Below, in pieces: positions 27,479-37,213 of a stretch of 64,000 nt of DNA. The position numbers and the translations under genes were made by a program. Each line of letters starts with the position of its first letter. The first letter of the stretch is position 1. Source of the DNA: an uncultured Alphaproteobacteria bacterium (GTDB lineage: Bacteria > Pseudomonadota > Alphaproteobacteria > HIMB59 > GCA-002718135); the NCBI GenBank assembly GCA_902618015.1, contig CACMYX010000003.1, forward strand, positions 163,136-227,135. Reading direction: 5' to 3'. The notes beneath the pieces were generated by a model, which had not been told where the DNA came from, did no database searches, and saw only the letters and a program-made list of their open reading frames with translations.

Positions 27479-28699
27479 CTAAATATACTGATCAAGCCAA
27501 GCAAAAAAGCCTGAAATTCCTTGTTTTTTTGTTGTTTTTGATTGATTTACTAAAAAGTCAATTTCAAATAAGTCTCGATCATACAATATAGATCCTATAA
27601 TGTCGCAGAAATTTGGTTTTTTAAATTTATTTTCCAAATTTAATTGATCTAATGGGTTTGATACCCTTACACCACTTGCAAAAATTGTTTCTACATATTT
27701 TGAAATATTATCCATCATAGCCCCACCACCAGTTAAAACTACATTATTTAATTTTTTACTTCTTAAATTATTGTCTCTAACTTTTTGCCATATCATTTCT
27801 AAAGTTTCTTCAATACGAGGTCTAATAATCGCATTTAAGCTTGATCTTGTTATCTGTTTAAATGTATTTTTATCACCTGAAACAATTGGAATTTCTATTA
27901 TTTCATGATCATCACTTGGCGATGAAACTAAAGAGCCATATAAAGTTTTTAGCCTTTCAGCACTTGAAATAGTAGTTGATAAACCTCTAGCAATATCTAA
28001 AGTAATGTTATTACTACCAACACCTATTGCATCTCCATACACAAATTTATTATTATCAAAAACTGATATAGAAGATGTTGAATGACCTAAATCTATACAA
28101 ATAGTTCCAAGTTCTTTTTCATCTTTTGTAAGTGATGACAAAGATGAAGATAATGGAGAAGGTATATAATTATCAATATTAAGTTTTAATTTTTTGATGA
28201 CACTGGAAATATTATCCGAATATTTTTTTAGAATGTATATTTTATAAAAATTAATTTTAATATTATCTGAATAATTTCCAATCGGTGCGTTGAAATACAG
28301 ATTATTGTCGATATCATATGAGGTTATATTATTAAATATTTCAAATTTTTCACTTGGATTGTTAAAATATTCCGATTGATTAATTATTTTTTTCAAATGT
28401 AATTCAGAAATTCTCTCATTTTTTAATTCTATTTCTGAGCTGTAATAATGAGAATTAGAATTCAACAAAGATAAATTAAGATTTATAGAATTTAATTTGG
28501 TTTGAGATTGTTTTTCAGCCTCCATAACCAAAGATTTAATCTGATCATGTAAATTTTCAAAATTTAAAATAATATTTTTTTTAATATTATTATTAGGAAC
28601 AGTAGCAATTGATAAGATATTAATATTCTCATTATTCTTATAATCAGCAATAACAAATGATATTTTTGAATTACCAATATCTAAACCAGCTTTAATCAT
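27479..28699 (-). CDS. ftsA: Cell division actin-like protein FtsA
   Basis: Tethers FtsZ filaments to the membrane. The 406-residue actin-fold protein begins AGLDIGNSKISFVIAD, has the SHS2/1C region near 80-165, ATP-site CIDLGHSTSSISVF near 199 and VVLTGGGAMMDNI near 319. It ends with a hydrophobic/aromatic tail (SGFFAWLDQYI) able to act as the membrane-binding amphipathic helix. Overlaps ftsQ by 8 bases. Confidence 0.94.
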   Translation of the reverse strand: MIKAGLDIGNSKISFVIADYKNNENINILSIATVPNNNIKKNIILNFENLHDQIKSLVMEAEKQSQTKLNSINLNLSLLNSNSHYYSSEIELKNERISELHLKKIINQSEYFNNPSEKFEIFNNITSYDIDNNLYFNAPIGNYSDNIKINFYKIYILKKYSDNISSVIKKLKLNIDNYIPSPLSSSLSSLTKDEKELGTICIDLGHSTSSISVFDNNKFVYGDAIGVGSNNITLDIARGLSTTISSAERLKTLYGSLVSSPSDDHEIIEIPIVSGDKNTFKQITRSSLNAIIRPRIEETLEMIWQKVRDNNLRSKKLNNVVLTGGGAMMDNISKYVETIFASGVRVSNPLDQLNLENKFKKPNFCDIIGSILYDRDLFEIDFLVNQSKTTKKQGISGFFAWLDQYI

Positions 28700-29465
28700 T
28701 TAAATTAATTAAGATTGTTTTTTTTAAATTCCTTAAATCATATGTTTTTATATTATTAATATCTGTTTCGCTAAGTTTATTTTGTATCATAATAAAATTT
28801 TGAATAGATTTATTTGGATCTTCTTCTGAAAGCATTAATTTCACATCACCGTATAAATTTATATTCCATCTTCTTTTATTTAGAAATTCCAAACTGTCTA
28901 TTTGATATTTTTTTTCAAAATCATTGTTTTTTAAAATATTAATTAATGAATTAGCTTTTAAGTTTGAAGAATTACCCTTAAATATTAATAATGACTGATT
29001 AGTAAAATCTTCAATATAAATTTGATCTATAATTTTTCCATTTTCATCAAAAACAAAGTATTTATTGTTAAAAAAATAAATTCCTATTGGTCTATATTCT
29101 TCAATCCTTATGAATAGAGTGTCTTTATAATTAGTATTTAAATTTATTTCTTTGACCCAATTATTTTCTTTTATAGAATCATTAATTTCATCCAATGGTA
29201 ACAAAAAAATTGAAGATCCTATATAATTTTGCAGCTTATCCTCTACAAATTTTAATTCGATTTTCTCTAAACCTGAAATGTCAAATATTGTAAATTGATA
29301 TTGGAAGTTTTCTGAGAAACTCTGAATTATATTTTTAGAAATCTCTAATAAATTATTTTTGGTAAAATATAGTGAAAAAGAAATTATAAATAATAGTAAT
29401 AAAATACAAAAATAAGTAAATGATCTGAAACTTAAGACATATCTTCTTCTATTAATATTGTTCAT
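28692..29465 (-). CDS. ftsQ: Cell division protein FtsQ
   Basis: Bitopic divisome protein with FtsB/FtsL. A basic N-terminus (NNINRRRYV) leads into one membrane helix near 13-31, then a POTRA domain starting FTIFDISGLEKIELKFVEDKL near 54 and a beta domain with YRPIGIYFFNNKYFVFDENGKII near 119-141. Sequence similarity in this family is low, but size (257 residues), topology and place between ddl and ftsA make the call firm. Confidence 0.92.
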   Translation of the reverse strand: MNNINRRRYVLSFRSFTYFCILLLLFIISFSLYFTKNNLLEISKNIIQSFSENFQYQFTIFDISGLEKIELKFVEDKLQNYIGSSIFLLPLDEINDSIKENNWVKEINLNTNYKDTLFIRIEEYRPIGIYFFNNKYFVFDENGKIIDQIYIEDFTNQSLLIFKGNSSNLKANSLINILKNNDFEKKYQIDSLEFLNKRRWNINLYGDVKLMLSEEDPNKSIQNFIMIQNKLSETDINNIKTYDLRNLKKTILINLND

Positions 29466-29466
29466 A

Positions 29467-30417
29467 CTAATAATTTAAATTTTTGATCAAAATAAAAATG
29501 ATTTCTGAAAAATGTAAACATTTATAATTAGCTTGTTCAGGTAAAAGAGATATAGGAGTAAGACCAGGTTGAGTATTTGTTTCCAAAAAGAAAATTTTAT
29601 TTTTTTTTGTATCAAAAATAAAATCAGTTCTTGCAATAGAATTACAGCCTAAGAGTTTATGGGCTTTAGTAGCAAATTCAAGACATTTAGCATAATTTAT
29701 TTTATTTATCTTAGCTGGCAAAATATGTTTCGCGTAACCTTTTGAATATTTTGCTTTATAATCAAAGAAATTATTTTTTGATTTTATCTCTGTAACAGCG
29801 AGTGCGTGAATTTTTTTATCTATTTTAATAGTTGAAACTGTAAGCTCCCTTCCAGATATATACTCTTCTATTAAAATTTCTTTGTGATTATTAAGTTCCT
29901 TTTTAAATTCTTCTAAATTAGAAATTAAAATATCAAATTCTTTTTGATTTTTTATTATTTTTATACCAAAACTTGAACCACTTCTATTAGGCTTAATAAC
30001 AAATTTATTTAACTTATTTTTGATAGTAATCAATTTCTTCTCATTTAATTCATTTATATTTAAAAGATAATATTTTGGAGACATTAATTTATTTTTAAGA
30101 ATTTCTTTCTTAGATGCAGATTTATTAAAACATAGATTAGATGATTTTATATTTGAATGAGAAAATGGAATTTTATTTTTTTTTAAAATTTTTTGAATTT
30201 GTCCATCTTCACCAAAAGGTCCATGTAAAGCATTAATACAAACAAAATTTTTATAATTAATTATTTTTTTATGAAAGTTTTTTGGGTTAACTCTTAACAT
30301 CTTAAACTTCAATTTATTTTGAATAAGAATTTTTTGAATTTCTCTAGAGGTTGCTAAAGATACATCATGCTCTTCATTATTACCTCCTTCTAAAATTAAA
30401 ATTTTTTTATTACTCAC
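29467..30417 (-). CDS. ddl: D-alanine--D-alanine ligase
   Basis: ATP-grasp enzyme that makes the D-Ala-D-Ala end of the peptidoglycan stem. The 316-residue protein has EEHDVSLATSREIQK near 15, LHGPFGEDGQIQ near 64, FVIKPNRSGSSFGI near 138 and FLETNTQPGLTPISLLPEQA near 277, which carry the metal- and D-Ala-binding residues. The start is a GTG that overlaps the murB stop by 8 bases (GTGAGTAA). Confidence 0.95.
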   Translation of the reverse strand: MSNKKILILEGGNNEEHDVSLATSREIQKILIQNKLKFKMLRVNPKNFHKKIINYKNFVCINALHGPFGEDGQIQKILKKNKIPFSHSNIKSSNLCFNKSASKKEILKNKLMSPKYYLLNINELNEKKLITIKNKLNKFVIKPNRSGSSFGIKIIKNQKEFDILISNLEEFKKELNNHKEILIEEYISGRELTVSTIKIDKKIHALAVTEIKSKNNFFDYKAKYSKGYAKHILPAKINKINYAKCLEFATKAHKLLGCNSIARTDFIFDTKKNKIFFLETNTQPGLTPISLLPEQANYKCLHFSEIIFILIKNLNY

Positions 30418-31303
30418 CTATTATTTTTACCTCCCATTCCAATTTTACATTGAATTTGGCATATACTTTCTCAACAATACTTTTACCTAGGTTTTCTATA
30501 TCTGTTGCTGAAGCACTTCCCTTATTTATTAAAAAATTTGCATGTTTATCACTAACATATGCATCTCCAAAATTGTTACCTTTACATCCTGCTTCCTCAA
30601 TTAGTTTTGCCGCATAAAGATTTTTAGGATTTTTAAAAGTACTACCAGAAGTTTTATTTTTTATTGGTTGAGAGTCTAAACGTTTATTCTTTATTTCATT
30701 AATTTTATCTTTTATTAAATTTTGATCTCCATAGTTAAAATTAAATATAGCTTTTGTAACTATATCTGTATTATTTATTTTTGAAGATCTATATTTTAGA
30801 TTTAGTTTATCTTTTGTAATTATTTTTCTTTGACCAAAATTATCACAAATCTCGATGCTATTTATGACATCTACAGTTTCCGAACCATAACAGCCAGCAT
30901 TCATTTTAACCGCTCCACCTATTGATCCTGGAATACCGCTATAAAATTCAAAACCCTCTATATTTTGTCTCAATGCATAATTTGATAAATTAATATCTAA
31001 AATACTAGCGCCAACTTCAAGTTTGTTATCATTGATTTTAATGGTATTAAAACCTTTGCCTAATTTTATTAGAGTTCCATTATAACCATTATCTCTAATT
31101 AATAGATTTGAGCCTGAACCTATTATATAAAAATTTTCATTATTTATTTCATTTAATATAATTTCTAACTCTAAATTATCTTCAACTATTGCAAATATTT
31201 TTGCATTACCTCCTGTTCTAAACCAAGTATGTTTACCAGCATTATAATCTGAGTAAATTTTACTTTTAAGTTTATCGGCTAATTCTATAATTTTTTTTGA
31301 CAT
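30410..31303 (-). CDS. murB: UDP-N-acetylenolpyruvoylglucosamine reductase
   Basis: FAD/NADPH enzyme that reduces enolpyruvyl-UDP-GlcNAc to UDP-MurNAc. At 297 residues it is the short type II MurB. It starts with the FAD domain: AGKHTWFRTGGNAKIFAIVED near 22 and IIGSGSNLLIRDNGYNG near 56. The line FEFYSGIPGSIGGAVKMNAGCYG and the catalytic SGSTFKNP near 220 follow. Sits between murC and ddl as in other Alphaproteobacteria. Confidence 0.96.
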   Translation of the reverse strand: MSKKIIELADKLKSKIYSDYNAGKHTWFRTGGNAKIFAIVEDNLELEIILNEINNENFYIIGSGSNLLIRDNGYNGTLIKLGKGFNTIKINDNKLEVGASILDINLSNYALRQNIEGFEFYSGIPGSIGGAVKMNAGCYGSETVDVINSIEICDNFGQRKIITKDKLNLKYRSSKINNTDIVTKAIFNFNYGDQNLIKDKINEIKNKRLDSQPIKNKTSGSTFKNPKNLYAAKLIEEAGCKGNNFGDAYVSDKHANFLINKGSASATDIENLGKSIVEKVYAKFNVKLEWEVKIIGE

Positions 31304-32673
31304 TATTTATTCATATATTTTTTTGCAATACTTGATATTGAGCCTGCGCCCATAAAAACAATTGTATTTTGATGCAGTGTATAAGGTTTCATTAATTTAT
31401 TTAAATCACCTATATTTTTTAAATATGTAGTATTTTTATTTTTTTTTAATACTTTAGAATATATGTCTTTTGAAGTTGCACCCTTGATAATCTTTTCTCC
31501 AGCTGAATAGGTTTCTAATAAAAATAAATAATCAACTTTAGATAAAACTTTTATAAATTCTCTTATTAGTATTTTAGTTCTAGTATATCTGTGTGGTTGA
31601 AAAACGACTATTACTTTATTTTTTAGACTTTTAGCTGCACTTATTGTAGCTGCAATTTCTGTTGGATGATGTGCATAATCATCGTACACAAAGGATTTAT
31701 TTTTTTTTCCAATAAATGAGAATCTTCTTTTTACACCTACATAATTAGTTAACGCGTTATTAATATCTTTATTTTTTATTCCATTTAGTTTGGCTGCAAT
31801 AATACTTGCAGTTGCATTTAAAATATTATGATTACCGATTGCATTGATAGTAAATATATAATTAGAAGAATGAATAATTTTATTGTTAATTTTTAATTTA
31901 AAAGAAGTCTTTAGTTTGTTTTGTATAATGTCAAAGATTAATACATCTGCTTTTTTATTTTTTATTGAATAAGTTAAAATATTTCTAGTTTTTATTTTGT
32001 TGATTAGTAATTTAAGGTTCTTATCATCGTAACACATTATTGTGGTTCCATAAAACGGAAGCAGATTTATAAATTTTTCAAATGCATTAATTAAATTTTT
32101 TTTTGATTTATAAAAATCCATGTGTTCAATATCTAAATTAGTAATAATTGATATTTGATGTGGGAGCTTTAAAAAGGTGCCATCACTTTCGTCTGCTTCG
32201 ACAATCATCCATTCACCTTTTCCATAACGATTATTATTTGAAAAGGAATTTATAATACCGCCATTTACAATAGTAGGATCTAAACCAGCTTCATTGAAAA
32301 TGTTTCCTACCAAACTAGTAGTAGTAGTTTTTCCATGAGATCCAGCTATGGCTATAGATTTTTTATTTTTCATTAATTCTGAAAGCATATCAGCTCGTGA
32401 AAGAACAGGTATTTTTTTAATATATGCCTCTTTAATTTCAGGATTATTTTTTTTTATAGCTGATGAATAAACGATAGCATTGGCATATTTAATATTTTTT
32501 TTATTATGTCCTAAAAAAAATTTTATACCTTTTTTCTTTAATCTTTTTGTATTGTCGTTTACTGATATATCACTACCCTGTATCGAATATCCTTTATCTA
32601 ACATTAATTCTGCAATACCAGACATTCCTATTCCTGAAATACCTATAAAATGAATTTTACTGTTAATTTGCAT
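31303..32673 (-). CDS. murC: UDP-N-acetylmuramate--L-alanine ligase
   Basis: Adds L-Ala, the first residue of the peptide stem. The 456-residue Mur ligase has the Rossmann start IHFIGISGIGMSGIAELM near 7, ATP-loop GSHGKTTTT near 111-119, central EADESDGTFLKLP near 158 and DDYAHHPTEIAAT near 330. Adjacent to murG and murB with an overlap and a one-base junction. Confidence 0.97.
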   Translation of the reverse strand: MQINSKIHFIGISGIGMSGIAELMLDKGYSIQGSDISVNDNTKRLKKKGIKFFLGHNKKNIKYANAIVYSSAIKKNNPEIKEAYIKKIPVLSRADMLSELMKNKKSIAIAGSHGKTTTTSLVGNIFNEAGLDPTIVNGGIINSFSNNNRYGKGEWMIVEADESDGTFLKLPHQISIITNLDIEHMDFYKSKKNLINAFEKFINLLPFYGTTIMCYDDKNLKLLINKIKTRNILTYSIKNKKADVLIFDIIQNKLKTSFKLKINNKIIHSSNYIFTINAIGNHNILNATASIIAAKLNGIKNKDINNALTNYVGVKRRFSFIGKKNKSFVYDDYAHHPTEIAATISAAKSLKNKVIVVFQPHRYTRTKILIREFIKVLSKVDYLFLLETYSAGEKIIKGATSKDIYSKVLKKNKNTTYLKNIGDLNKLMKPYTLHQNTIVFMGAGSISSIAKKYMNK

Positions 32674-33748
32674 TTAGTATTAATTTATAAATTAAAGTAT
32701 TAGAGTTTTTAACTTTAATCATATCAAATTTTTTATTCATTGATTCTAATTTACTTTCATTACTATATGTTTCATAAATATGTCTTTTTGCTTTGTCTAA
32801 ATCATCATTATTTTGATCAAAAATTATGGCTAATTCATGTTTAGCTAATATTTCAGCATTAAAAAATTGATGATTATCTTTTGAAGAAGGTAAAGGAATT
32901 AATATCGAGGGAAGTTTAAAGTTAATTAAATCAACAATTGTTCCTGCTCCAGCTCTGCATATTGCTAAATTAGAATTAGCTAGTATTTCATCTACATTTA
33001 TAAAAAAATCTTTCAAAATTATTGGTGATTTAATATTTTGTAATTCTGCTTCATATTTTTTTATCAAATGTTTAGAACACTGAAATATAAATTTAGCTTT
33101 TATAATTTTTTCGTCATCTATAATTTTAATTAGATTTGTTGCAAAATTTGATACAAATTCTGATCCTTGACTGCCACCAGAAATAAAAATTGTAAAGTTA
33201 CTCTTAGAATTTTTATTGCTTATGTTATTATTTTTTTGAAAATTATTTTCTGGAGAACCAACTACAAATATTTTATCTTTAAACTTTGAATTAATTTTAG
33301 ATTTAATATCAAAATTTAAAAATAATTTATTTGAAAAATTCAAAAAAAATTTATTCGTTCTTCCTATTATTGAATTTTGTTCATGTATATAAAGTTTAAC
33401 TTTATAAATTGGTTTAAATAACATACATGTTAACATTGGAGTAAACGAAGCATAACTTCCAAAAGAAATAGAATGGGATGGTTTTAATAAAAATATAATA
33501 ATGAATGATTGAATTAATCCTAATAAAATTTGAAATATGCCAAAGATTTTAAATATTAGGTTTCCATTCAAATTTGACGAACTAATTATATAAATTTTTC
33601 CATTATAATTATCAAAGTATTTATAGCCTCTTTTGTCAGTTATAATTGTGCAATTTATATTTTTATTAGATAAATAATTAGCAAAATTTTTTGCTGGTAT
33701 AACATGTCCACCTGTTCCTCCTGTAATTAGTAAAAAATTTTCTTTCAT
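32663..33748 (-). CDS. murG: Lipid II synthase MurG (GlcNAc transferase)
   Basis: Peripheral glycosyltransferase that converts lipid I to lipid II at the inner face of the membrane. The 361-residue protein has the N-terminal GGTGGHVIPA at 10-19, SFGSYASFTPML near 96, ISGGSQGSEFVS near 188, CRAGAGTIVDLI near 264 and the donor-binding LPSSKDNHQFFNAEIL near 287. Overlaps murC by 11 bases and ftsW by 4. Confidence 0.96.
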   Translation of the reverse strand: MKENFLLITGGTGGHVIPAKNFANYLSNKNINCTIITDKRGYKYFDNYNGKIYIISSSNLNGNLIFKIFGIFQILLGLIQSFIIIFLLKPSHSISFGSYASFTPMLTCMLFKPIYKVKLYIHEQNSIIGRTNKFFLNFSNKLFLNFDIKSKINSKFKDKIFVVGSPENNFQKNNNISNKNSKSNFTIFISGGSQGSEFVSNFATNLIKIIDDEKIIKAKFIFQCSKHLIKKYEAELQNIKSPIILKDFFINVDEILANSNLAICRAGAGTIVDLINFKLPSILIPLPSSKDNHQFFNAEILAKHELAIIFDQNNDDLDKAKRHIYETYSNESKLESMNKKFDMIKVKNSNTLIYKLILNAN

Positions 33749-34806
33749 AATTCTTCATTTTTTTTGTTTGTAAGAGATAATAAAAAACCAAATAAAATTG
33801 CTATTGATATCATGGAAGAACCTCCATAACTTACAAATGGCAGTGTCATACCCTTTGTTGGTATAAGGCCCAGCGAACTAAAGATATTAATTAAGCATTG
33901 TAATCCAAATGAGCAAATTAAACCACTAATTGCTATAATTTTATATGGATCATCAAGTTGTAGAACTTTTAATAAGCTTCTTATTATAATAGATAGAATT
34001 ATAAAAATAATTATTAAACAAAAAATAAATCCTAATTCTTCTCCAGCAACAGCAAAAATAAAATCAGTGTTAGCATCAGGAATTTTTTCTTTCAAAATAC
34101 CTTGCCCTGGACCCTTTCCAAGTAGCCCGCCATTTTTGAAAGCTTGAATACTTAAATCTATTTGGTATGTATCAGTCCCACCTAATCCACCAAGAAATGA
34201 ATTAATTCTTGATTGAACATGATCAAATATAAAATAAGAAAAAATTGAAATTCCTAATATAAATAAAAATGCAACTATAACTAAATAAATTGATAAACCA
34301 GCAACGAATAACTGGCAAAAAAAAGTTGCTGACAGTAAAACTGTCATTCCCAAATCAGGCTGCATAAGTATTAAAGATAAAAGCAAGAAGAAAAATACAA
34401 ACAGTAAAGGTAAATAAAATTTTTTATCTTCTATAGATTTACTTATACACCATGCAGTCAATATGACAAAAATAGGCTTAATTATCTCTGAAGGTTGAAG
34501 TGTAAAGTTAAATATTTGAAACCATCTCTTAGCGCCTTTAACTTCGTAATTTAAAAAAAGTATTAGAAGTATTATTGTTAATAAAATAATAAATAAAAAT
34601 AATGAAATTCTTCTTATATTTTTACTATCTAAGTCTGATAACGCAATAAGTAAGAAAACTGAAAAAAGAAAAAAAATAGAGTGTCTATTTATGGATAAAT
34701 TTTCATCTATGGAAAATGAAAGTATTAATCCCGTAAAACCCAATGATAATATTAATATAATATTAATTCTATCAATTGAACTCCACCAATTCTTTAAATA
34801 TTCCAT
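33745..34806 (-). CDS. ftsW: Division SEDS peptidoglycan polymerase FtsW
   Basis: Septal lipid II polymerase that works with FtsI. The 353-residue multi-pass protein has LQPSEIIKPIFVI near 102, MQPDLGMTVLL near 148, FGGLGGTDTYQ-like loop residues near 206, GPGQGILKEKIPDANTDFIFAV near 230-251 and LPFVSYGGSSM near 324. Its place between murD and murG distinguishes it from RodA at 798-1895. Confidence 0.95.
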   Translation of the reverse strand: MEYLKNWWSSIDRINIILILSLGFTGLILSFSIDENLSINRHSIFFLFSVFLLIALSDLDSKNIRRISLFLFIILLTIILLILFLNYEVKGAKRWFQIFNFTLQPSEIIKPIFVILTAWCISKSIEDKKFYLPLLFVFFFLLLSLILMQPDLGMTVLLSATFFCQLFVAGLSIYLVIVAFLFILGISIFSYFIFDHVQSRINSFLGGLGGTDTYQIDLSIQAFKNGGLLGKGPGQGILKEKIPDANTDFIFAVAGEELGFIFCLIIIFIILSIIIRSLLKVLQLDDPYKIIAISGLICSFGLQCLINIFSSLGLIPTKGMTLPFVSYGGSSMISIAILFGFLLSLTNKKNEEL

Positions 34807-34808
34807 GG

Positions 34809-36125
34809 TTAATTTATATAATTTTTAATTAATTTATTAAAATGTATGCCTCTTTCTTCAAAATTTTTGTATTGATCATAAGAGGCACATGCAGGAGCGA
34901 ATAGTATAGTTGATTGATTTGAATTTTTTTTAATATCCTTGAATGTTTCTTTGATAACTGATTTTAAATTTGCCAATTTTTTTACAACCAATTTTTTTTT
35001 TAATTTTTTTTCGATGAAATTTCCTGATTTTCCGTAAGTATATACACAGCTAATTTTATTTTTATATTTTAGAAGAATTTCAAAATTTTTTTCTTTAGCT
35101 ATGCCTCCTAAGATAAGGTAAATATTATTATAATTTACAACTGAATTTATTGTTGAATTTAAATTAGTAGATTTACTATTATTTACTATTTTTAATTTAT
35201 TATTTGTAAAAATTGTAGATGATCTAAATGGCAGACCCTTAAATGTTTTAATAACCTTAAGAAAATTAGATTCTGGAATTTTTAATATTTTGCTACATAT
35301 GTAAGCTATTAAAATATTTTGAATATTAAAATTACCTTCTAAATCTTTTGAGATTTTATTTATAAATAATTTTTTGTTTTTTTTGAAGTAATTATCTAGA
35401 ATATAATCATTGTTAGCGAAACAATCAGCTGATTTATCGACTAAAGAAAAACTAATTTTATTTTTAATTTTTTTTTGATTGAATATCTTTCTTGAATAAG
35501 CATCATCAATTGATAACAAATTAATTCCATTTTTAGTAATAATATTTTTCTTCTGACTAACATAATCACTAATACCTTTGTACCTATCTAAATGATCACC
35601 AGATAAATTTGTTATTACTGATATTATACTATCAAGTGACTTAACTGTTTCTAATTGAAAAGAACTTAATTCGATAACATGAACTTTATATTTTTTTTTA
35701 AGAAGAAAAGCATTGCATAATGATTCTCCAATATTGCCCCCAACAAATGTTTTAATATTATTTTTTTTTAAAATGTCTCCTATTAATTTTGTTGTAGTTG
35801 ATTTCCCATTTGTGCCAGTAATAGCTACAATTTTTTGGTTTGTTAAATTCGAAATATATAAGTTTAAATCTCTATTTACTTTTTTAGATATATTTTTTCT
35901 TTTAAATTTTTTTTGTCTTAAAGATATTCCTGGGCTAACATAAATTTTTTCAAAATCATTCAAATTATCTTTTTTTATATTAAAAAAATAATCTTTATTG
36001 AAATTTTTTTTTATAGCCTTTCTTACTATTGGATTATCATCCCACATCTTAAATTTTATTTTTTTATTTTCAAAATAATTTACTATAGAAAGTCCTGATT
36101 TTTGAATTCCATAAATTAAATACAT
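34809..36125 (-). CDS. murD: UDP-N-acetylmuramoyl-L-alanine--D-glutamate ligase
   Basis: Adds D-Glu to the growing stem. Starts MYLIYGIQKSGLSIVNYF, the usual MurD opening; ATP-loop ITGTNGKSTTTKLIG near 101, NLSGDHLDRYKG near 174, and FAPACASYDQYKNFEERG near the end. A TTG 57 bases upstream is also in frame, but that would extend into mraY and add residues absent from MurD. The ATG at 36125 overlaps the mraY stop by one base (TAATG) and gives 438 residues. Confidence 0.95.
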   Translation of the reverse strand: MYLIYGIQKSGLSIVNYFENKKIKFKMWDDNPIVRKAIKKNFNKDYFFNIKKDNLNDFEKIYVSPGISLRQKKFKRKNISKKVNRDLNLYISNLTNQKIVAITGTNGKSTTTKLIGDILKKNNIKTFVGGNIGESLCNAFLLKKKYKVHVIELSSFQLETVKSLDSIISVITNLSGDHLDRYKGISDYVSQKKNIITKNGINLLSIDDAYSRKIFNQKKIKNKISFSLVDKSADCFANNDYILDNYFKKNKKLFINKISKDLEGNFNIQNILIAYICSKILKIPESNFLKVIKTFKGLPFRSSTIFTNNKLKIVNNSKSTNLNSTINSVVNYNNIYLILGGIAKEKNFEILLKYKNKISCVYTYGKSGNFIEKKLKKKLVVKKLANLKSVIKETFKDIKKNSNQSTILFAPACASYDQYKNFEERGIHFNKLIKNYIN

Positions 36126-37213
36126 TATCTTATTCTTAAAGTTGCAAGACCTATCAAAGCTAATACAATAGTAATTATCCAAAAACGAATAACTATTGTT
36201 GACTCAGGCCATCCCTTTTTTTCAAAATGATGATGTAGTGGAGCCATTAAAAAAACCCTTTTTCCTGTCATTTTAAAAATGAATACTTGGATAACTACAG
36301 ACAAGGTTTCTAGAACAAATAAACCTCCTATTATTGCAAGAAGAATTTCATGTTTGCATATTATTGCTACTGAGCCTAAAGAGCCACCTAATGCTAAAGA
36401 TCCTGTATCACCCATAAAAACTTTAGCAGGTGGTGCGTTAAACCAAAGAAAACCTAAAGCGGCTCCAATTAAAGAACCACAAAAAACTGCTAATTCACCG
36501 GTTCCAGGAATATATTGGATAAGTAAATAATTAGAAAAAACTATATTACCTGAAACATAAGCTATGAAAGCAAAAGACATAGCAACTATCATTACAGGGA
36601 CAATTGCTAAACCATCAAGCCCATCAGTTAGGTTTACTGCATTAGCCGATCCAATAATTATAAATATGGAAATTAGAAAATAAAATATTCCAAAATCTAT
36701 AATTAAATTTTTAAAGAAAGGAAATGTCATAGATTTGCTTATACTTGGATCTAAATTGATAAGAATTAAATATGTAATAAAAAAAGAAAAAATGATTTGA
36801 AAGATAATTCTTATTTTTGATGAAATACCCTTACTAGTATTTGATTTGATTTTACTGTAGTCATCTGCAAAACCAATAGATCCAAAAATTAAAATAGTTG
36901 AAAGTAAAATCCATATAAAAATATTTTGTAAATCAGCCCAAATAATTGTTGAAACAAAAACACTTAGAATAATCAACAGGCCACCCATTGTAGGAGTACC
37001 TTTTTTTGCAATTATATGTGACTCTGGACCATCATCTCTTATTGGCTGACCAGTTGGCTGAACATTTGATAATTTGTTTATAATATAATTTCCAAATATG
37101 AGAGAAAAAAATAATCCAGTAAGAATAGAGGCACCAGCTCTAAATGTTATATAGCTAAAAATATTTAGAAAACTAAATAAAGATTGATATTCAAAGGCTA
37201 AATATTTAATCAA
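36125..37213 (-). CDS. mraY: Phospho-N-acetylmuramoyl-pentapeptide transferase
   Basis: Integral membrane enzyme that moves phospho-MurNAc-pentapeptide to undecaprenyl phosphate, forming lipid I. The 362-residue protein has ten helices and the motifs KKGTPTMGGLLII near 70, NAVNLTDGLDGLA near 192, FMGDTGSLALGG near 265 and APLHHHFEKKGWPES near 327. The start is a TTG whose TTGA overlaps the murF stop; the first residues (IKYLAFEYQSLFSFLNIFSYITFRAG) already align with family N-termini, so no later start is likely. Confidence 0.96.
   Translation of the reverse strand: MIKYLAFEYQSLFSFLNIFSYITFRAGASILTGLFFSLIFGNYIINKLSNVQPTGQPIRDDGPESHIIAKKGTPTMGGLLIILSVFVSTIIWADLQNIFIWILLSTILIFGSIGFADDYSKIKSNTSKGISSKIRIIFQIIFSFFITYLILINLDPSISKSMTFPFFKNLIIDFGIFYFLISIFIIIGSANAVNLTDGLDGLAIVPVMIVAMSFAFIAYVSGNIVFSNYLLIQYIPGTGELAVFCGSLIGAALGFLWFNAPPAKVFMGDTGSLALGGSLGSVAIICKHEILLAIIGGLFVLETLSVVIQVFIFKMTGKRVFLMAPLHHHFEKKGWPESTIVIRFWIITIVLALIGLATLRIR

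Noticed and set aside
36126..36182. Longer murD starting at an upstream TTG
   Set aside because: It would overlap mraY by 58 bases and add residues not seen in MurD; the ATG in the TAATG junction fits.
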